A DNA stretch of 30,153 bases from Leptofilum sp050292445 (GTDB lineage Bacteria > Chloroflexota > Anaerolineae > Promineifilales > Promineifilaceae): NCBI GenBank assembly GCA_050292445.1, contig JBNKLQ010000044.1, positions 1-30,153 on the forward strand, written 5' to 3'. This document shows positions 7,752-16,088 of this stretch, in pieces; position 1 is the first letter of the stretch, and the number at the start of each line of letters is the position of its first letter. The notes under the pieces are model-generated. The model was not told the origin of the DNA. It was given only the letters and a program-made list of their open reading frames with translations, and did no database searches. The position numbers and the translations under genes are program-made.

Positions 7752-10064
7752 TTAGTTGATATTAACGCGCAGGGTGTAGGGGGTGTTTGTCACCGGTGCG
7801 CTATAGACGCGAATGTAGTACGTGCCTGCTGGACGAGTCCCTAAATTTAAGGTTTTATCAGGCGTGTTGGGGGTTCCGTTATTGCCTAACAATGTCAGGC
7901 TGCCGCAACTGCCGCCATACACAATCAGCTGCCCCTGGGCTGGCTCAAAACTGGACAATATTACTGTTAAATTGCCTGAGCTAGTCAGCGTGATGGCATA
8001 CCAATCTTCAACGTCATCAGCCGTAAACTCATAATCTCTACCACTACTAATCCCATAGGATTGGTTGCAATTGTTATTTGGCTCAATGGGGGGATAGTTA
8101 TTGAGCAGCAATGGCACATAAATGTAGTATGTTGGCAGTGGCGTTACATTGATGGTAATTGTTCCTGTGTCTGCTTGTCCACCCTTATCGATGGCTTGAA
8201 CGGTTAAATTGAAGGTTGGCATCGCGTCGGCATCCAGTTTGCTGGTGTCTGGCACGGTAATTTGGCCTGTGCTGCTGTTGATGGCAAAAACAGTGCCGGA
8301 GTTTCCCCCGATAATGGAGAAGGTTAGCGTATCGCCGCTGGCAAATTCTGGGTCCGTTGCGTTAACTGTGCCGACCACAACGCCGTTGGCGCTTGATTGG
8401 GCTACGGAGAAGGTAGAATTGCTGACGACAGGATTTTCATCAAAGAGATTATTAAGGTTTATAGTCACATTGGCCGTATTATTTAGGTTCCCGGAATCAG
8501 TGACGATAATACCAAGCAAGAAGCTTGGGGTCGTTTCATAATCTAGTTGCCCAGATGCAGCTACGGTAATATTGCCATTGTTGTCTATAGCAAACGCGCC
8601 GCTACTGTTCCCAGATAAAATATCGTAAGTAAAACTTTCCCCGGTGTCTGGATCATTGGCTGGAATAGTGCCAACGAGCGTGGAGTTACTGCTATTTTCA
8701 TTGAGGCTAAATGTGGCATCGCTAATCATTGGTGCCTCATTCAGGTTTTGTAGTTGGATAGTAGCTGTTACGGGCACGGCCGTATTAAATCCATCATCAA
8801 CATCAACGGTGAGTGTGAAAATCGGTGTTACCTCAAAATTAAGCTGGGTTGTATCGCTTACTGTGATTGCTCCACTGTTAATGCCAACGTCAAAAGCTGA
8901 ATTGGTGTTACCGCCTGTGACAGTGTAGGTTAATGTGCCATTTTCTGGGTCGGTGGCATTGATAGTTCCAACGGGTTCACCATTGGGGAGATTTTCATTT
9001 GGGGTAAACGTCGAATCGATGACTACAGGGGGTTCATCTACATTTTCTAAGTTGATGATGTACTCGGCAGAATCCGAGAGGTTGCCGCTGTCAGTTACCA
9101 CAACCGTCAGGGTAAAGGTGGGAGTGGTATCAAAGTTGAGCAGCCCGCTGTCGCTGACGGTAATCTGGCCGCTGGTGCTGCCAATGGCAAAGGCCGCAGC
9201 CGGATCGCTGGCAGTGATGCCATAGGTGAACGAATCGTTGATATCTACGTCAGAGGTAATGACCGTGCCAACTGGTGTGCCGATTGCTGAATTTTCGGTG
9301 ACCGTAAAGGTTGTGCCGGTAATAATTGGGGCTTCGTTTATATCGTTGATGCTGACGGTGATAACGGCCGTATCCGTCAACATTCCCATATCTGTTACCG
9401 CAACGGTAAAGGTAATACTTTGATTCGTCTCATGGTCCAGCGGGGCTGTGTTGGCGACGGTGATAGCGCCATTGGTGCTGCTAATGCTGCCCACCTCAAA
9501 CGCGTTGCCTGTGTTCCCGTCTAAAATGCCGTAGGTAAGGGCATCCCCTGCGTCTGAATCGGTGGTAATGATGGTGTCAACGGCCGTTCCTACACTGCTG
9601 TTTTCATCTACGCTAAAAGTTTGGTCGCTGACTAATGGAATTTGGTCAAAAACTGGTGTGACAGTTATGAGGAATGTTTCTTGTGGTAGCGTGTCGGTGA
9701 TTGATTCAACTATAAAATCAAAGCTGTCACTTAGCGTTTCGCTGTCGTCATGCATATAGTCCAGCAGACTGCTGTCTATGTCAGACTGGTTAAACTGATC
9801 ATTGGGGTTGAGGTCGGTGCCGTTAAGTCTAAGAAAGCCATTTGCTGGTGTTGTGACCAGCGTATAAGTAAAAACAGCTCCAGGCGCTGTTGAGTCTTCT
9901 GTTTTTAGGGTGTCACTGAGAATATTTGCACTGCCTGCTTCACTTACTGTAAGCCCATTGTTGTTAACAATCGCGGCCGCAGCCAGAACGGTGCCCAGCC
10001 AAATAACGGCCGTACACATGGCAAACACAACTGCAAAAAGAATTAGGACACGATTTCTCCGCAT
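7752..10064 (-). CDS. secreted cadherin-repeat protein with C-terminal PPC domain
   Basis: A 770-residue exported protein. Residues 1-28 are a signal peptide (MRRNR, hydrophobic core, AAA). Residues about 33-135 resemble a CSPG/cadherin-3 type repeat ('NGFLRLNGTDLNPNDQFNQSDID'). Five cadherin-like repeats of about 100 residues follow, each beginning near 'ISDATFSLNENSS..G..VGTI.A.DPD' and ending in 'TFTLTV.VTDSGN...A.ITINL.N'. The Asp/Asn/Glu positions typical of calcium binding are kept. After 'YYIYVPLLLNNYPP' comes a PPC domain (about 655-770) with Cys in NNNCNQ and GGSCGSL. The likely role is calcium-rigidified surface adhesion, by family analogy. It lies 71 bp after the SH3b pseudokinase gene in the same direction and is probably co-transcribed. 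Its PPC end is clearly homologous to that of the gene at 12561-14147. Confidence 0.85.
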   Translation of the reverse strand: MRRNRVLILFAVVFAMCTAVIWLGTVLAAAAIVNNNGLTVSEAGSANILSDTLKTEDSTAPGAVFTYTLVTTPANGFLRLNGTDLNPNDQFNQSDIDSSLLDYMHDDSETLSDSFDFIVESITDTLPQETFLITVTPVFDQIPLVSDQTFSVDENSSVGTAVDTIITTDSDAGDALTYGILDGNTGNAFEVGSISSTNGAITVANTAPLDHETNQSITFTVAVTDMGMLTDTAVITVSINDINEAPIITGTTFTVTENSAIGTPVGTVITSDVDINDSFTYGITASDPAAAFAIGSTSGQITVSDSGLLNFDTTPTFTLTVVVTDSGNLSDSAEYIINLENVDEPPVVIDSTFTPNENLPNGEPVGTINATDPENGTLTYTVTGGNTNSAFDVGINSGAITVSDTTQLNFEVTPIFTLTVDVDDGFNTAVPVTATIQLQNLNEAPMISDATFSLNENSSNSTLVGTIPANDPDTGESFTYDILSGNSSGAFAIDNNGNITVAASGQLDYETTPSFLLGIIVTDSGNLNNTANVTINLNNLFDENPVVSNSTFSVAQSSANGVVVGTVNATDPEFASGDTLTFSIIGGNSGTVFAINSSTGQITVPDTSKLDADAMPTFNLTVQAIDKGGQADTGTITINVTPLPTYYIYVPLLLNNYPPIEPNNNCNQSYGISSGRDYEFTADDVEDWYAITLTSSGNLTVILSSFEPAQGQLIVYGGSCGSLTLLGNNGTPNTPDKTLNLGTRPAGTYYIRVYSAPVTNTPYTLRVNIN

Positions 10065-10135
10065 ACCAATACTCTATCGATACTTCTCGTTATACATTGC
10101 AAGGACAACCTATAACATAGACCCGGCATTCACCA

Positions 10136-12061
10136 CTACGGGGGTGGTACTGGCGTAAATGTCGCTGGCGGTGATGTGGGTTTTGGATTGTTATTACCAC
10201 CACCACCGCTTGGTTCAGGCGTGAAGGTGGCCGTTGCTGTTGGTGTGTTGGTTGGTGTAGGCGTCGGTGTATTGGTAGGTCGTGGTGGAACGGTGGCGGC
10301 AACACCTATAACATTTATACTATTTTCATCCAGAAAACGGCAAGCGATGGCTGCTACCCAACCTCGACTGCCATCTTCAAGAACCACATTATACCACTCA
10401 CCATCCGAATCCTCTTTCGCAATGACGCCTAATATGTCACCCTCGTACAAATAGCGCAAGATGGGGTAGACAATGCCTGGCCCCTGTCTTAGGCTCGCGG
10501 AACTAACAGAAATCTCAACCTGGGGAATTGGCGTTGGCGAGATGGTGAAGGTTGGGGTGGCTGTATTGGTTGGTGCTGGCGTAAAGGTGGGTGTGGTCGG
10601 GGCTGGCTTGATGGAAATACGCCGATTGTTGCTGGTGATGATATCCCGATTGGTTGCCAGGTCTTCTAGCACAATGTGCCATTCAGATATTGCGTTGCTG
10701 CTGCTGTCTGGCAGCAGGGTTTGCAAGCTATAAAGGCCATCTGCGGCTGGGGTGCTGATGCTGCCTAAAAGGGAACGGCCGTTTTCCGTGAGTAGATACA
10801 CTGAAAACCGTTGGTTATCTTGCAGATCAGCGCTCCAGCTCCAGCGGAAATTGGCGGTGTCTCCTGCCTGAAACTCCGTGGCATCTGGCGGAGCTAAAAT
10901 ATCAATCACGCCCGTTACCGAGGTGACTTCTGAAACAGGAATTGCCTCTTGTGAGACTTCAACTGAGGCTTGCGGCTGGGTAGGGATGGGTGTTTGCACC
11001 TCGTCCGTTGGGTCTCCCACTGCGACAGGGAGGCTTGTTGGTTGGGCACTGGCCTGATTTTGCACGACGGCCCAAACCGCTGCCGCGCCGCCAAGGCAAA
11101 GCAGAAGCGCAATGAGCGGCAGCGCCAGAGCTGCCTGGGAACGGCGCGGTGATGGTGGGGTTAATACGGCCGTTTCTCCCCGCGTTTGCACTAAAAGACG
11201 CTCGCTTTGCAACGCTTCGTTTACAGCCTCCAAAAATTCTTGAATTGTGGTGTAGCGGCCCCAGGCTTGCCGACGTAAACTTTTGTCGATAAGGTCGTAG
11301 GTTTGTCTGGATAAATCGGGCCGGGCTTGTTCCAAAGCCGTATTTTTCGGATTGAAAACCTGTAAAAATGTGTGCCAGAAGGAGCCGGGTTCAGCGGGCA
11401 GTTCTCCAGTTAATATTTCGTGCAGGATGACGCCTAATGAAAAAATTTGGCTACGACTATCTACCGTTTTGCCATGCATCTGCTCGGGTGCCATGTACGA
11501 TGTTTGATTGTCGGGGAAGAAACTGGCAGCCATGCCATTTTCTGCGGCGGGAACCCCTAAATCGACCAAAACCACTGTGCCATCTTGCCTGAGCATGATG
11601 TTATCTGGCGTGAGGTGATAATGATACAGCTCAAGCCGCTCGGCTAATTCCAGTGCTTCGGCCAGCTGGCGAATGATCTTGAGCGCGTAAATGCTGTTGG
11701 CCGGGGTTCCTTGCTCCTGGAGCTGCTGGAGACGCTCTCGCAAAGTGAAACCTTCTACCAGGTCCCGAGCAATGTATGGGCGATCATTAGCGGTGAGGCC
11801 GATTTGGTAGACTTGGGCAATGTTAGGGTGTTTTAGTTGAGACACTTTGTTCATCTTGTCGATGAACTGTTCAACAAATTGCTTTTTGTTATTAAATGTA
11901 GGCAACAAGATTTCAATCGCCACGGGGCGATTTTCATCAACATCAAAGGCCCGATAAAGATCGGTAACGGCCGTCTGGTTAATGTGGGCTTCTAATCTAT
12001 ATTGATCAATAAGTCGATCATATAGATTTGACGACCTAGCCTGGTCTTTCTGGGTGTCCAT
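10136..12061 (-). CDS. transmembrane pseudokinase with Ig-like and SH3b ectodomain
   Basis: A 641-residue protein with a PknB-like kinase fold at residues 16-285 that lacks catalytic residues. The glycine loop is lost (INQTAVTDLY). The VAIK lysine is Glu50 (VAIEIL), the helix-C glutamate is Lys69, and HRD reads H147-Y-H149. The DFG aspartate (Asp167, DLG), Asn154 and APE (191-193) remain. A juxtamembrane stretch leads to one helix (311-333), then a Pro/Thr/Gln linker, an Ig-like domain (385-486) like that of the gene at 16089-16682, a TPT linker, an SH3b domain (516-578: SLRQGPG...LYEGD...GEWYNV...GSRGWVA) and a Pro/Thr/Gly tail. It is predicted to be a cell-wall sensor or scaffold rather than an active kinase. 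ATG 12061 follows AGGA. The secreted cadherin gene follows downstream. Confidence 0.85.
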   Translation of the reverse strand: MDTQKDQARSSNLYDRLIDQYRLEAHINQTAVTDLYRAFDVDENRPVAIEILLPTFNNKKQFVEQFIDKMNKVSQLKHPNIAQVYQIGLTANDRPYIARDLVEGFTLRERLQQLQEQGTPANSIYALKIIRQLAEALELAERLELYHYHLTPDNIMLRQDGTVVLVDLGVPAAENGMAASFFPDNQTSYMAPEQMHGKTVDSRSQIFSLGVILHEILTGELPAEPGSFWHTFLQVFNPKNTALEQARPDLSRQTYDLIDKSLRRQAWGRYTTIQEFLEAVNEALQSERLLVQTRGETAVLTPPSPRRSQAALALPLIALLLCLGGAAAVWAVVQNQASAQPTSLPVAVGDPTDEVQTPIPTQPQASVEVSQEAIPVSEVTSVTGVIDILAPPDATEFQAGDTANFRWSWSADLQDNQRFSVYLLTENGRSLLGSISTPAADGLYSLQTLLPDSSSNAISEWHIVLEDLATNRDIITSNNRRISIKPAPTTPTFTPAPTNTATPTFTISPTPIPQVEISVSSASLRQGPGIVYPILRYLYEGDILGVIAKEDSDGEWYNVVLEDGSRGWVAAIACRFLDENSINVIGVAATVPPRPTNTPTPTPTNTPTATATFTPEPSGGGGNNNPKPTSPPATFTPVPPP

Positions 12062-12111
12062 CTGTTCCTAAACAAAAATTTTGCTGATCTTATGCAAACT
12101 AAACCTCAATA

Positions 12112-12117
12112 ATTATA
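12112..12117 (-). promoter_or_regulatory. Possible -10 box for the SH3b pseudokinase gene
   Basis: On the - strand the bases read TATAAT, a perfect -10 hexamer, about 50 bases before ATG 12061. No good -35 box is visible at 16-18 bp (only a weak TTACAT), so this is a tentative call. Confidence 0.3.
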
Positions 12118-12432
12118 GCGCATGAATAACATAAGATGTAATCATTGGGTGCGCGGAATAATCGAGCGGGACAATTGCAGCTGCGCGTTGCTCAAAGGCT
12201 TGTATATGGTTGGTTGTTATAAATTAGCCGGTGCTATGGACCAATCTCTTCCAAATTCTGCTTGCACGGTAATCTATGATTGCCGTTGATGCAAACTGCC
12301 CCCACAATAAACATAAATACAATAATTAGCTAAATGATAGTAAGTAAAAGTTTCAATCATTCTTACGACATGCTTCGCAGCAGATGGATTGTTTACCAAT
12401 TTGTGGGATCAAACCGTGAAGAATGCGTGAAA

Positions 12433-12467
12433 CATGAACCACGACTGGAAATGACTCATGGTTCATG
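12433..12467 (-). terminator. Terminator-like hairpin after the DUF11-like/PPC gene
   Basis: Inverted repeat catgaaccacga (12433-12444) with tcatggttcatg (12456-12467), 11-nt loop and one mismatch that is a G-U pair on the - strand. It lies about 95 bases past the stop of the - strand gene at 12561. On that strand it is followed by TTTCACGC, a short T-run, so it may terminate that transcript. Confidence 0.5.
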
Positions 12468-12560
12468 CCTTGAATGCACTTTATTCAAACCAGATAAATA
12501 GGTATATCCCATCTCACTTATCCCATTTTAAGCAACTTATCGGGGTTTACTTGAGCTGCT

Positions 12561-14147
12561 TTAGGGAGTTAAAATGGATAGTGCGTATTTATCAAAAGTG
12601 TTGATTGGACCGTCGTTGATGACCCAAACATAATAGGTTCCGGCTGGTTGATTGCTGAGGTTAATGCTCTTGGCTGTCGCAAAGTTCCCGTTTTGGCCAC
12701 GGAAGCTTAAGCTTTGGCAGGTTCCATGCCAAACCGTGATTTGTCCGGCAATCGGCACAAAATTAGTGAGATTGATTGTCACGTCGTTGGTTGCATCCAG
12801 CGTAAACGTGTACCAATCGTCGATGTCTTCTGCCAAGAATTCGCTTGTTTGGTTTGCTTTAAGGGGAAAGGCTTGGTCACAAACGTCATTTGGTTCGCCC
12901 AAAGGGTCGTGATTAATGAAGTTGTTGGCTACGATCGGAATATATTGGGTATAGGTTGGGAAGGATGGCGGAATAACAGGCGATACCTCAATGTCTACGG
13001 TCGTTTCTACAAAAGCTTCTCGATTCGTTGTGGGCTCAACGGCGGTAGCGGTAAAAGTGATTGTGCCACTTTGGCTGGGAGTATAGGTGCAGTTGGAAAC
13101 GGCCGTTTCCCCCACAGCGAGCGGATCCAAGGCAAAATTGCAGTTTGTAGCCTGGGCAGAAGCAATTTGTACTTCGGTCAGGGCAACATTGCCACTATTG
13201 ATGAGTGTTAACGAAAATGACACAGCCTCCCCCTCTGATACGGACACAGCCTCTGGCTCCACTGTGAGCGTGAGAAGTGGATTTAAATCTGAGGGAGTGG
13301 CCGTGTGGCTGGCTTCAACCGGATAGGCAATTTCAGTCGCTGTCGCTTGCACCGTGGCTGTGTTTTCCACTTCGGCCGCCACACCGGTCGCTTCACAGCT
13401 GTAGGTTGTACTCTCGCCAGGTGCTAAATCTGGCAGGCTGCCCACAGCCCGGTCGCATTCAGCAAAGCTGGAATTTGAAACGGTCAGATTGTTTAGAACG
13501 GTGTCGCCGCTATTCTCGAGGGTGATCTCAACGGAAAAAGTATCTTCACCTGAGGGTGTGATGAGTTGGTTAATCCCAACAGTTGGATGGAGGATTTCGA
13601 TATAGTCGAAAAACACGTTAGCTACACGGGAGTCGTTATTTTGCCGAATTTCCAGGGATAACGAAACTGTCTGACCAGCATATTGGCTTATATCGACCAA
13701 GGCATTATTCCAGCCGGTAGGATTCGTAACGCCATTGACGTCTAAATCCCAAACTTCGTTGTCATCGATTGAAACAATCGCCCGGTCGAAGTTGAGGGGA
13801 TCTGGCGTATTTTTGATGGGATTGAACCAGAAGGACAGCAAAGCCGCATTTTCTTGAAGCGTCATTGATTGTTGTGCGCCATTGATACGAACAATGTTGT
13901 TGCAAGTGCCACCAACCCACAACGATTGTTGACCGTCGAAATTTGCTGGCGCACCATCAACGCCTGACCAATCGCCAATGCCTGTTGGATTGCAGGGCGT
14001 GAAGTTGAACTCTTCCCAGGTTGATGTTTCTGGGCTGTTTTCAAAACTGCCCTCATTGATTAATTCAGCAAAAAGGGATGGGGCGACAAGAAAGAATAGG
14101 AAAAGGATGGTTGCAAGGCACGAGGAAATGATTCTTCGCCGGTTCAT
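12561..14147 (-). CDS. secreted protein with jelly-roll-like N-domain, two DUF11/CARDB-like repeats and PPC domain
   Basis: A 528-residue exported protein. Residues 1-27 are a signal peptide ending SLFA. Residues about 28-190 look like a carbohydrate-binding-module or DUF642-like beta-sandwich ('LINEGSFENSP.TSTWEEF', 'GQTVSLSLEIRQNND', 'NVFFDYIEI'). Two Ig-like repeats follow (about 200-292 and 293-390) of the type 'VSISLTLINSGNVALTEVQIA', as in DUF11/CARDB proteins. 'YTQYIPIVANNF' then leads into a PPC domain (about 405-528) with Cys in NDVCDQ and HGTCQSL. It is probably surface-exposed or released. It follows the LysM pseudokinase gene by 156 bp and has GGAG before its ATG. The first 24 residues after the signal resemble 'LINGSFE' openings of secreted bacterial glycan-binding proteins. 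Confidence 0.82.
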   Translation of the reverse strand: MNRRRIISSCLATILFLFFLVAPSLFAELINEGSFENSPETSTWEEFNFTPCNPTGIGDWSGVDGAPANFDGQQSLWVGGTCNNIVRINGAQQSMTLQENAALLSFWFNPIKNTPDPLNFDRAIVSIDDNEVWDLDVNGVTNPTGWNNALVDISQYAGQTVSLSLEIRQNNDSRVANVFFDYIEILHPTVGINQLITPSGEDTFSVEITLENSGDTVLNNLTVSNSSFAECDRAVGSLPDLAPGESTTYSCEATGVAAEVENTATVQATATEIAYPVEASHTATPSDLNPLLTLTVEPEAVSVSEGEAVSFSLTLINSGNVALTEVQIASAQATNCNFALDPLAVGETAVSNCTYTPSQSGTITFTATAVEPTTNREAFVETTVDIEVSPVIPPSFPTYTQYIPIVANNFINHDPLGEPNDVCDQAFPLKANQTSEFLAEDIDDWYTFTLDATNDVTINLTNFVPIAGQITVWHGTCQSLSFRGQNGNFATAKSINLSNQPAGTYYVWVINDGPINTFDKYALSILTP

Positions 14148-14303
14148 AACGATTTCTCCAAAGATATAGCAAGATGCTATCGAGCTGCTGCGGACACAAA
14201 TTATTCTTGAGTTGAGGCAAGGATGTTCAGCTTATTGTGAAAGCGAGAAGTTGCGATACTTCTTAAGGTTTAGTTCTTTTTTGTAGGGGTGGTGCTCAAA
14301 AAG

Positions 14304-15911
14304 CTAGGGAACAGGAACAGATGGTACAGTTGGGGTGGGGGGGGGTGAAGTCGGATTTGGGCCAGGGGGATTTGGATCAGATGGAACGGCCGTTGCTTCC
14401 TCAGTGGACGCGGCTGTAGGCTCAAGCGCTGGCATCCAGATGGTCTGGCCAATGCTTAGCAAAATATTATCCAGGCAATTAACCTGCATGAGCTGCTCTA
14501 CGGTAGTGTTGGTTGCCTGACTCAGGCTAGAGAGGGAATCATTGGCCTGAATGGTGTACCGGACCCAGCCGAACGGCGGAGAAGGGACACAGGCGATTTC
14601 GGTTGGTTCTAAAGTTGGGGTAGTGGTGGGAGAAGGGGTACTGGTTGCTTCAAGTGTGGGGGAAGCAGTTGAGGTTGGCGCAGGTTCTGTTGCGGTAACG
14701 GCCGTTTGCGTGGGGCTGGGTTGGGCCGTTGCCGTATCTACTTCCTCATTTGGGGGAAGCACCTCAGCTTCGTTAATTGGATCTTCTTGGGTTGCTGTGG
14801 TGGTCACGGTTGGGGTTGTTGGTTCATCTTCAGGTTGGCGGACAACGGCCGTTTCAGACTCTATAGGCAAAACGGCCGCATCTGGCGTGGGCGTGACATT
14901 GCGCTGTCTATTGGCGCGGCCACGCATAAACATCAATACCAATAAGAGCAAAAAAAGGAGCACAATGGCTGGAATAACGACTTTTAGCGTCTTGGGCTGC
15001 CGCACCCAGTTTACTATTTTTTTCCAGACGGGTGGTGGCGGTGGAGGCGGAGCGGACTCTTCAGTAATGGCTAAATCAATCGCATGCACCTGGGCATCGA
15101 TCGTTTCAAAACGGCTCCACTCTTTTTGCCAGATGCTATCTTGTACGGCCTTGTAGGTGGCTGCTGTTAACCCTGGCTGCACTTGATTGAGCGGCTTCTC
15201 GCGCACCGGCCCCTTATGTTCAAAAATGTCCCATTCAGAGACAGGCAAGGCTGGTTGCTTCCCCGCCAACAAGCGGTAAAGTAAGATGCCCAAGGAATAG
15301 ACATTGCTACGACCCGATAAGGCTTTGCCTTCGAGCTGTTCTGGGGATTGATAATCTAATTTTGTGGCGGGTGCAGCCTCTAATTGTGTTGTGGCTGGAG
15401 AGGTGGCGGGCACTACCAGGTCGAGCAAATAGGGCTGACCAGATGCGTCCAGATAGATATTTTCGGGACGCAGATCGTGGTGGATGAGTCCTGCTGGGTG
15501 CGAGATAGCTAATCCCGCAGCAAGCTGTTTTACCAGCGTTAAGAATTCAACGATCTTTGCCTTGTCTTGTGGATCGGGTTTGGGGCTGTTTTCCAGGGAT
15601 TCGGCTAAAAATTGGCCGGAGAAGTGTGCCATGACGGCATACGGCCGTTTCCCATCCATCCCAAAATCAAGCAGCGGCGGAAGAACGTCATGGTCCAGTT
15701 GGGCCAACGTTTCAGCGCGTCGGCGAAACCGGTCAGCGAGATCACCTGAACGTGAGGCATCGAGCTGTAGGGTAACCAAAAAGACCTGGCTTTCCGTTTT
15801 TTCATCTTGTGCCAGATAAATACCACTAACCGTTTGCTCCACGAGCAGTTTCGTCAGCTTGTAATGACCTATTTTGTTGTCATCATCTGATTTTTTTTGA
15901 GTTGATGGCAT
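14304..15911 (-). CDS. transmembrane pseudokinase with LysM ectodomain
   Basis: A 535-residue protein with a divergent PknB-like fold at residues 15-285. The VAIK lysine is Val46 (VFLVTL), the helix-C glutamate is Arg65 (FRRRA), the glycine loop is absent and DFG reads D164-L-V. The catalytic-loop aspartate survives (HHDLRPEN, Asp146), as does SPEQ. ATP-driven phosphotransfer is unlikely. A Pro run (288-293) precedes one helix (308-328). A long Thr/Pro/Glu-rich linker with many TPT steps follows, then a LysM domain (about 448-493: YTIQANDSLSSLSQATNTTVEQLM..N) that should bind peptidoglycan or chitin-like glycans, and a Pro-rich tail. Topology is kinase inside, LysM outside. No Shine-Dalgarno is evident before ATG 15911. 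The secreted PPC gene follows. Confidence 0.85.
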   Translation of the reverse strand: MPSTQKKSDDDNKIGHYKLTKLLVEQTVSGIYLAQDEKTESQVFLVTLQLDASRSGDLADRFRRRAETLAQLDHDVLPPLLDFGMDGKRPYAVMAHFSGQFLAESLENSPKPDPQDKAKIVEFLTLVKQLAAGLAISHPAGLIHHDLRPENIYLDASGQPYLLDLVVPATSPATTQLEAAPATKLDYQSPEQLEGKALSGRSNVYSLGILLYRLLAGKQPALPVSEWDIFEHKGPVREKPLNQVQPGLTAATYKAVQDSIWQKEWSRFETIDAQVHAIDLAITEESAPPPPPPPVWKKIVNWVRQPKTLKVVIPAIVLLFLLLLVLMFMRGRANRQRNVTPTPDAAVLPIESETAVVRQPEDEPTTPTVTTTATQEDPINEAEVLPPNEEVDTATAQPSPTQTAVTATEPAPTSTASPTLEATSTPSPTTTPTLEPTEIACVPSPPFGWVRYTIQANDSLSSLSQATNTTVEQLMQVNCLDNILLSIGQTIWMPALEPTAASTEEATAVPSDPNPPGPNPTSPPPTPTVPSVPVP

Positions 15912-15988
15912 AAATTTCTAGGAGATTAACGACAATAATAAAGTTACTGGCGATTAAATTACACTAACAATAAAGATATAACCTGTAC

Positions 15989-15994
15989 ATTATA
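15989..15994 (-). promoter_or_regulatory. Possible -10 box for the LysM pseudokinase gene
   Basis: TATAAT on the - strand, about 78 bases before ATG 15911. A TTTACA hexamer (five of six matches to TTGACA) lies 19 bases upstream, which is longer than ideal. The flanks are strongly AT-rich. Tentative. Confidence 0.35.
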
Positions 15995-16088
15995 CACACA
16001 ATGTGTTCTTTTATGTAAAAGAAAAAATAAATTGAATGTGAGATTGTTTTTGCAGAAGCAACGGTACGTTAGCTTGTTCCCAATTGCC

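Larger units (their letters stand above)
12062..12560. other. 499-bp intergenic region
   Basis: AT-rich spacer between two - strand genes. I see a terminator-like hairpin (12433-12467) and a -10-like box (12112-12117). I see no ORF of convincing composition, no tRNA and no repeats of the octamer ACGGCCGT. The rest holds nothing I can name. Confidence 0.6.

Noticed and set aside
10201..10290. GT/GGT-rich tandem-looking stretch as a possible repeat array
   Set aside because: It encodes the Thr-Pro linker of the SH3b pseudokinase on the - strand; spacing is irregular and it is not a CRISPR.
12714..13211. 165-codon + strand open frame opposite the secreted PPC protein
   Set aside because: The - strand frame has a signal peptide, repeats and PPC domain; the + frame has none.
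14551..15156. 201-codon + strand open frame opposite the LysM pseudokinase
   Set aside because: Its Val/Gly/Ser-rich translation is the complement of the Thr/Pro-rich linker; no ribosome-binding site and no domain.
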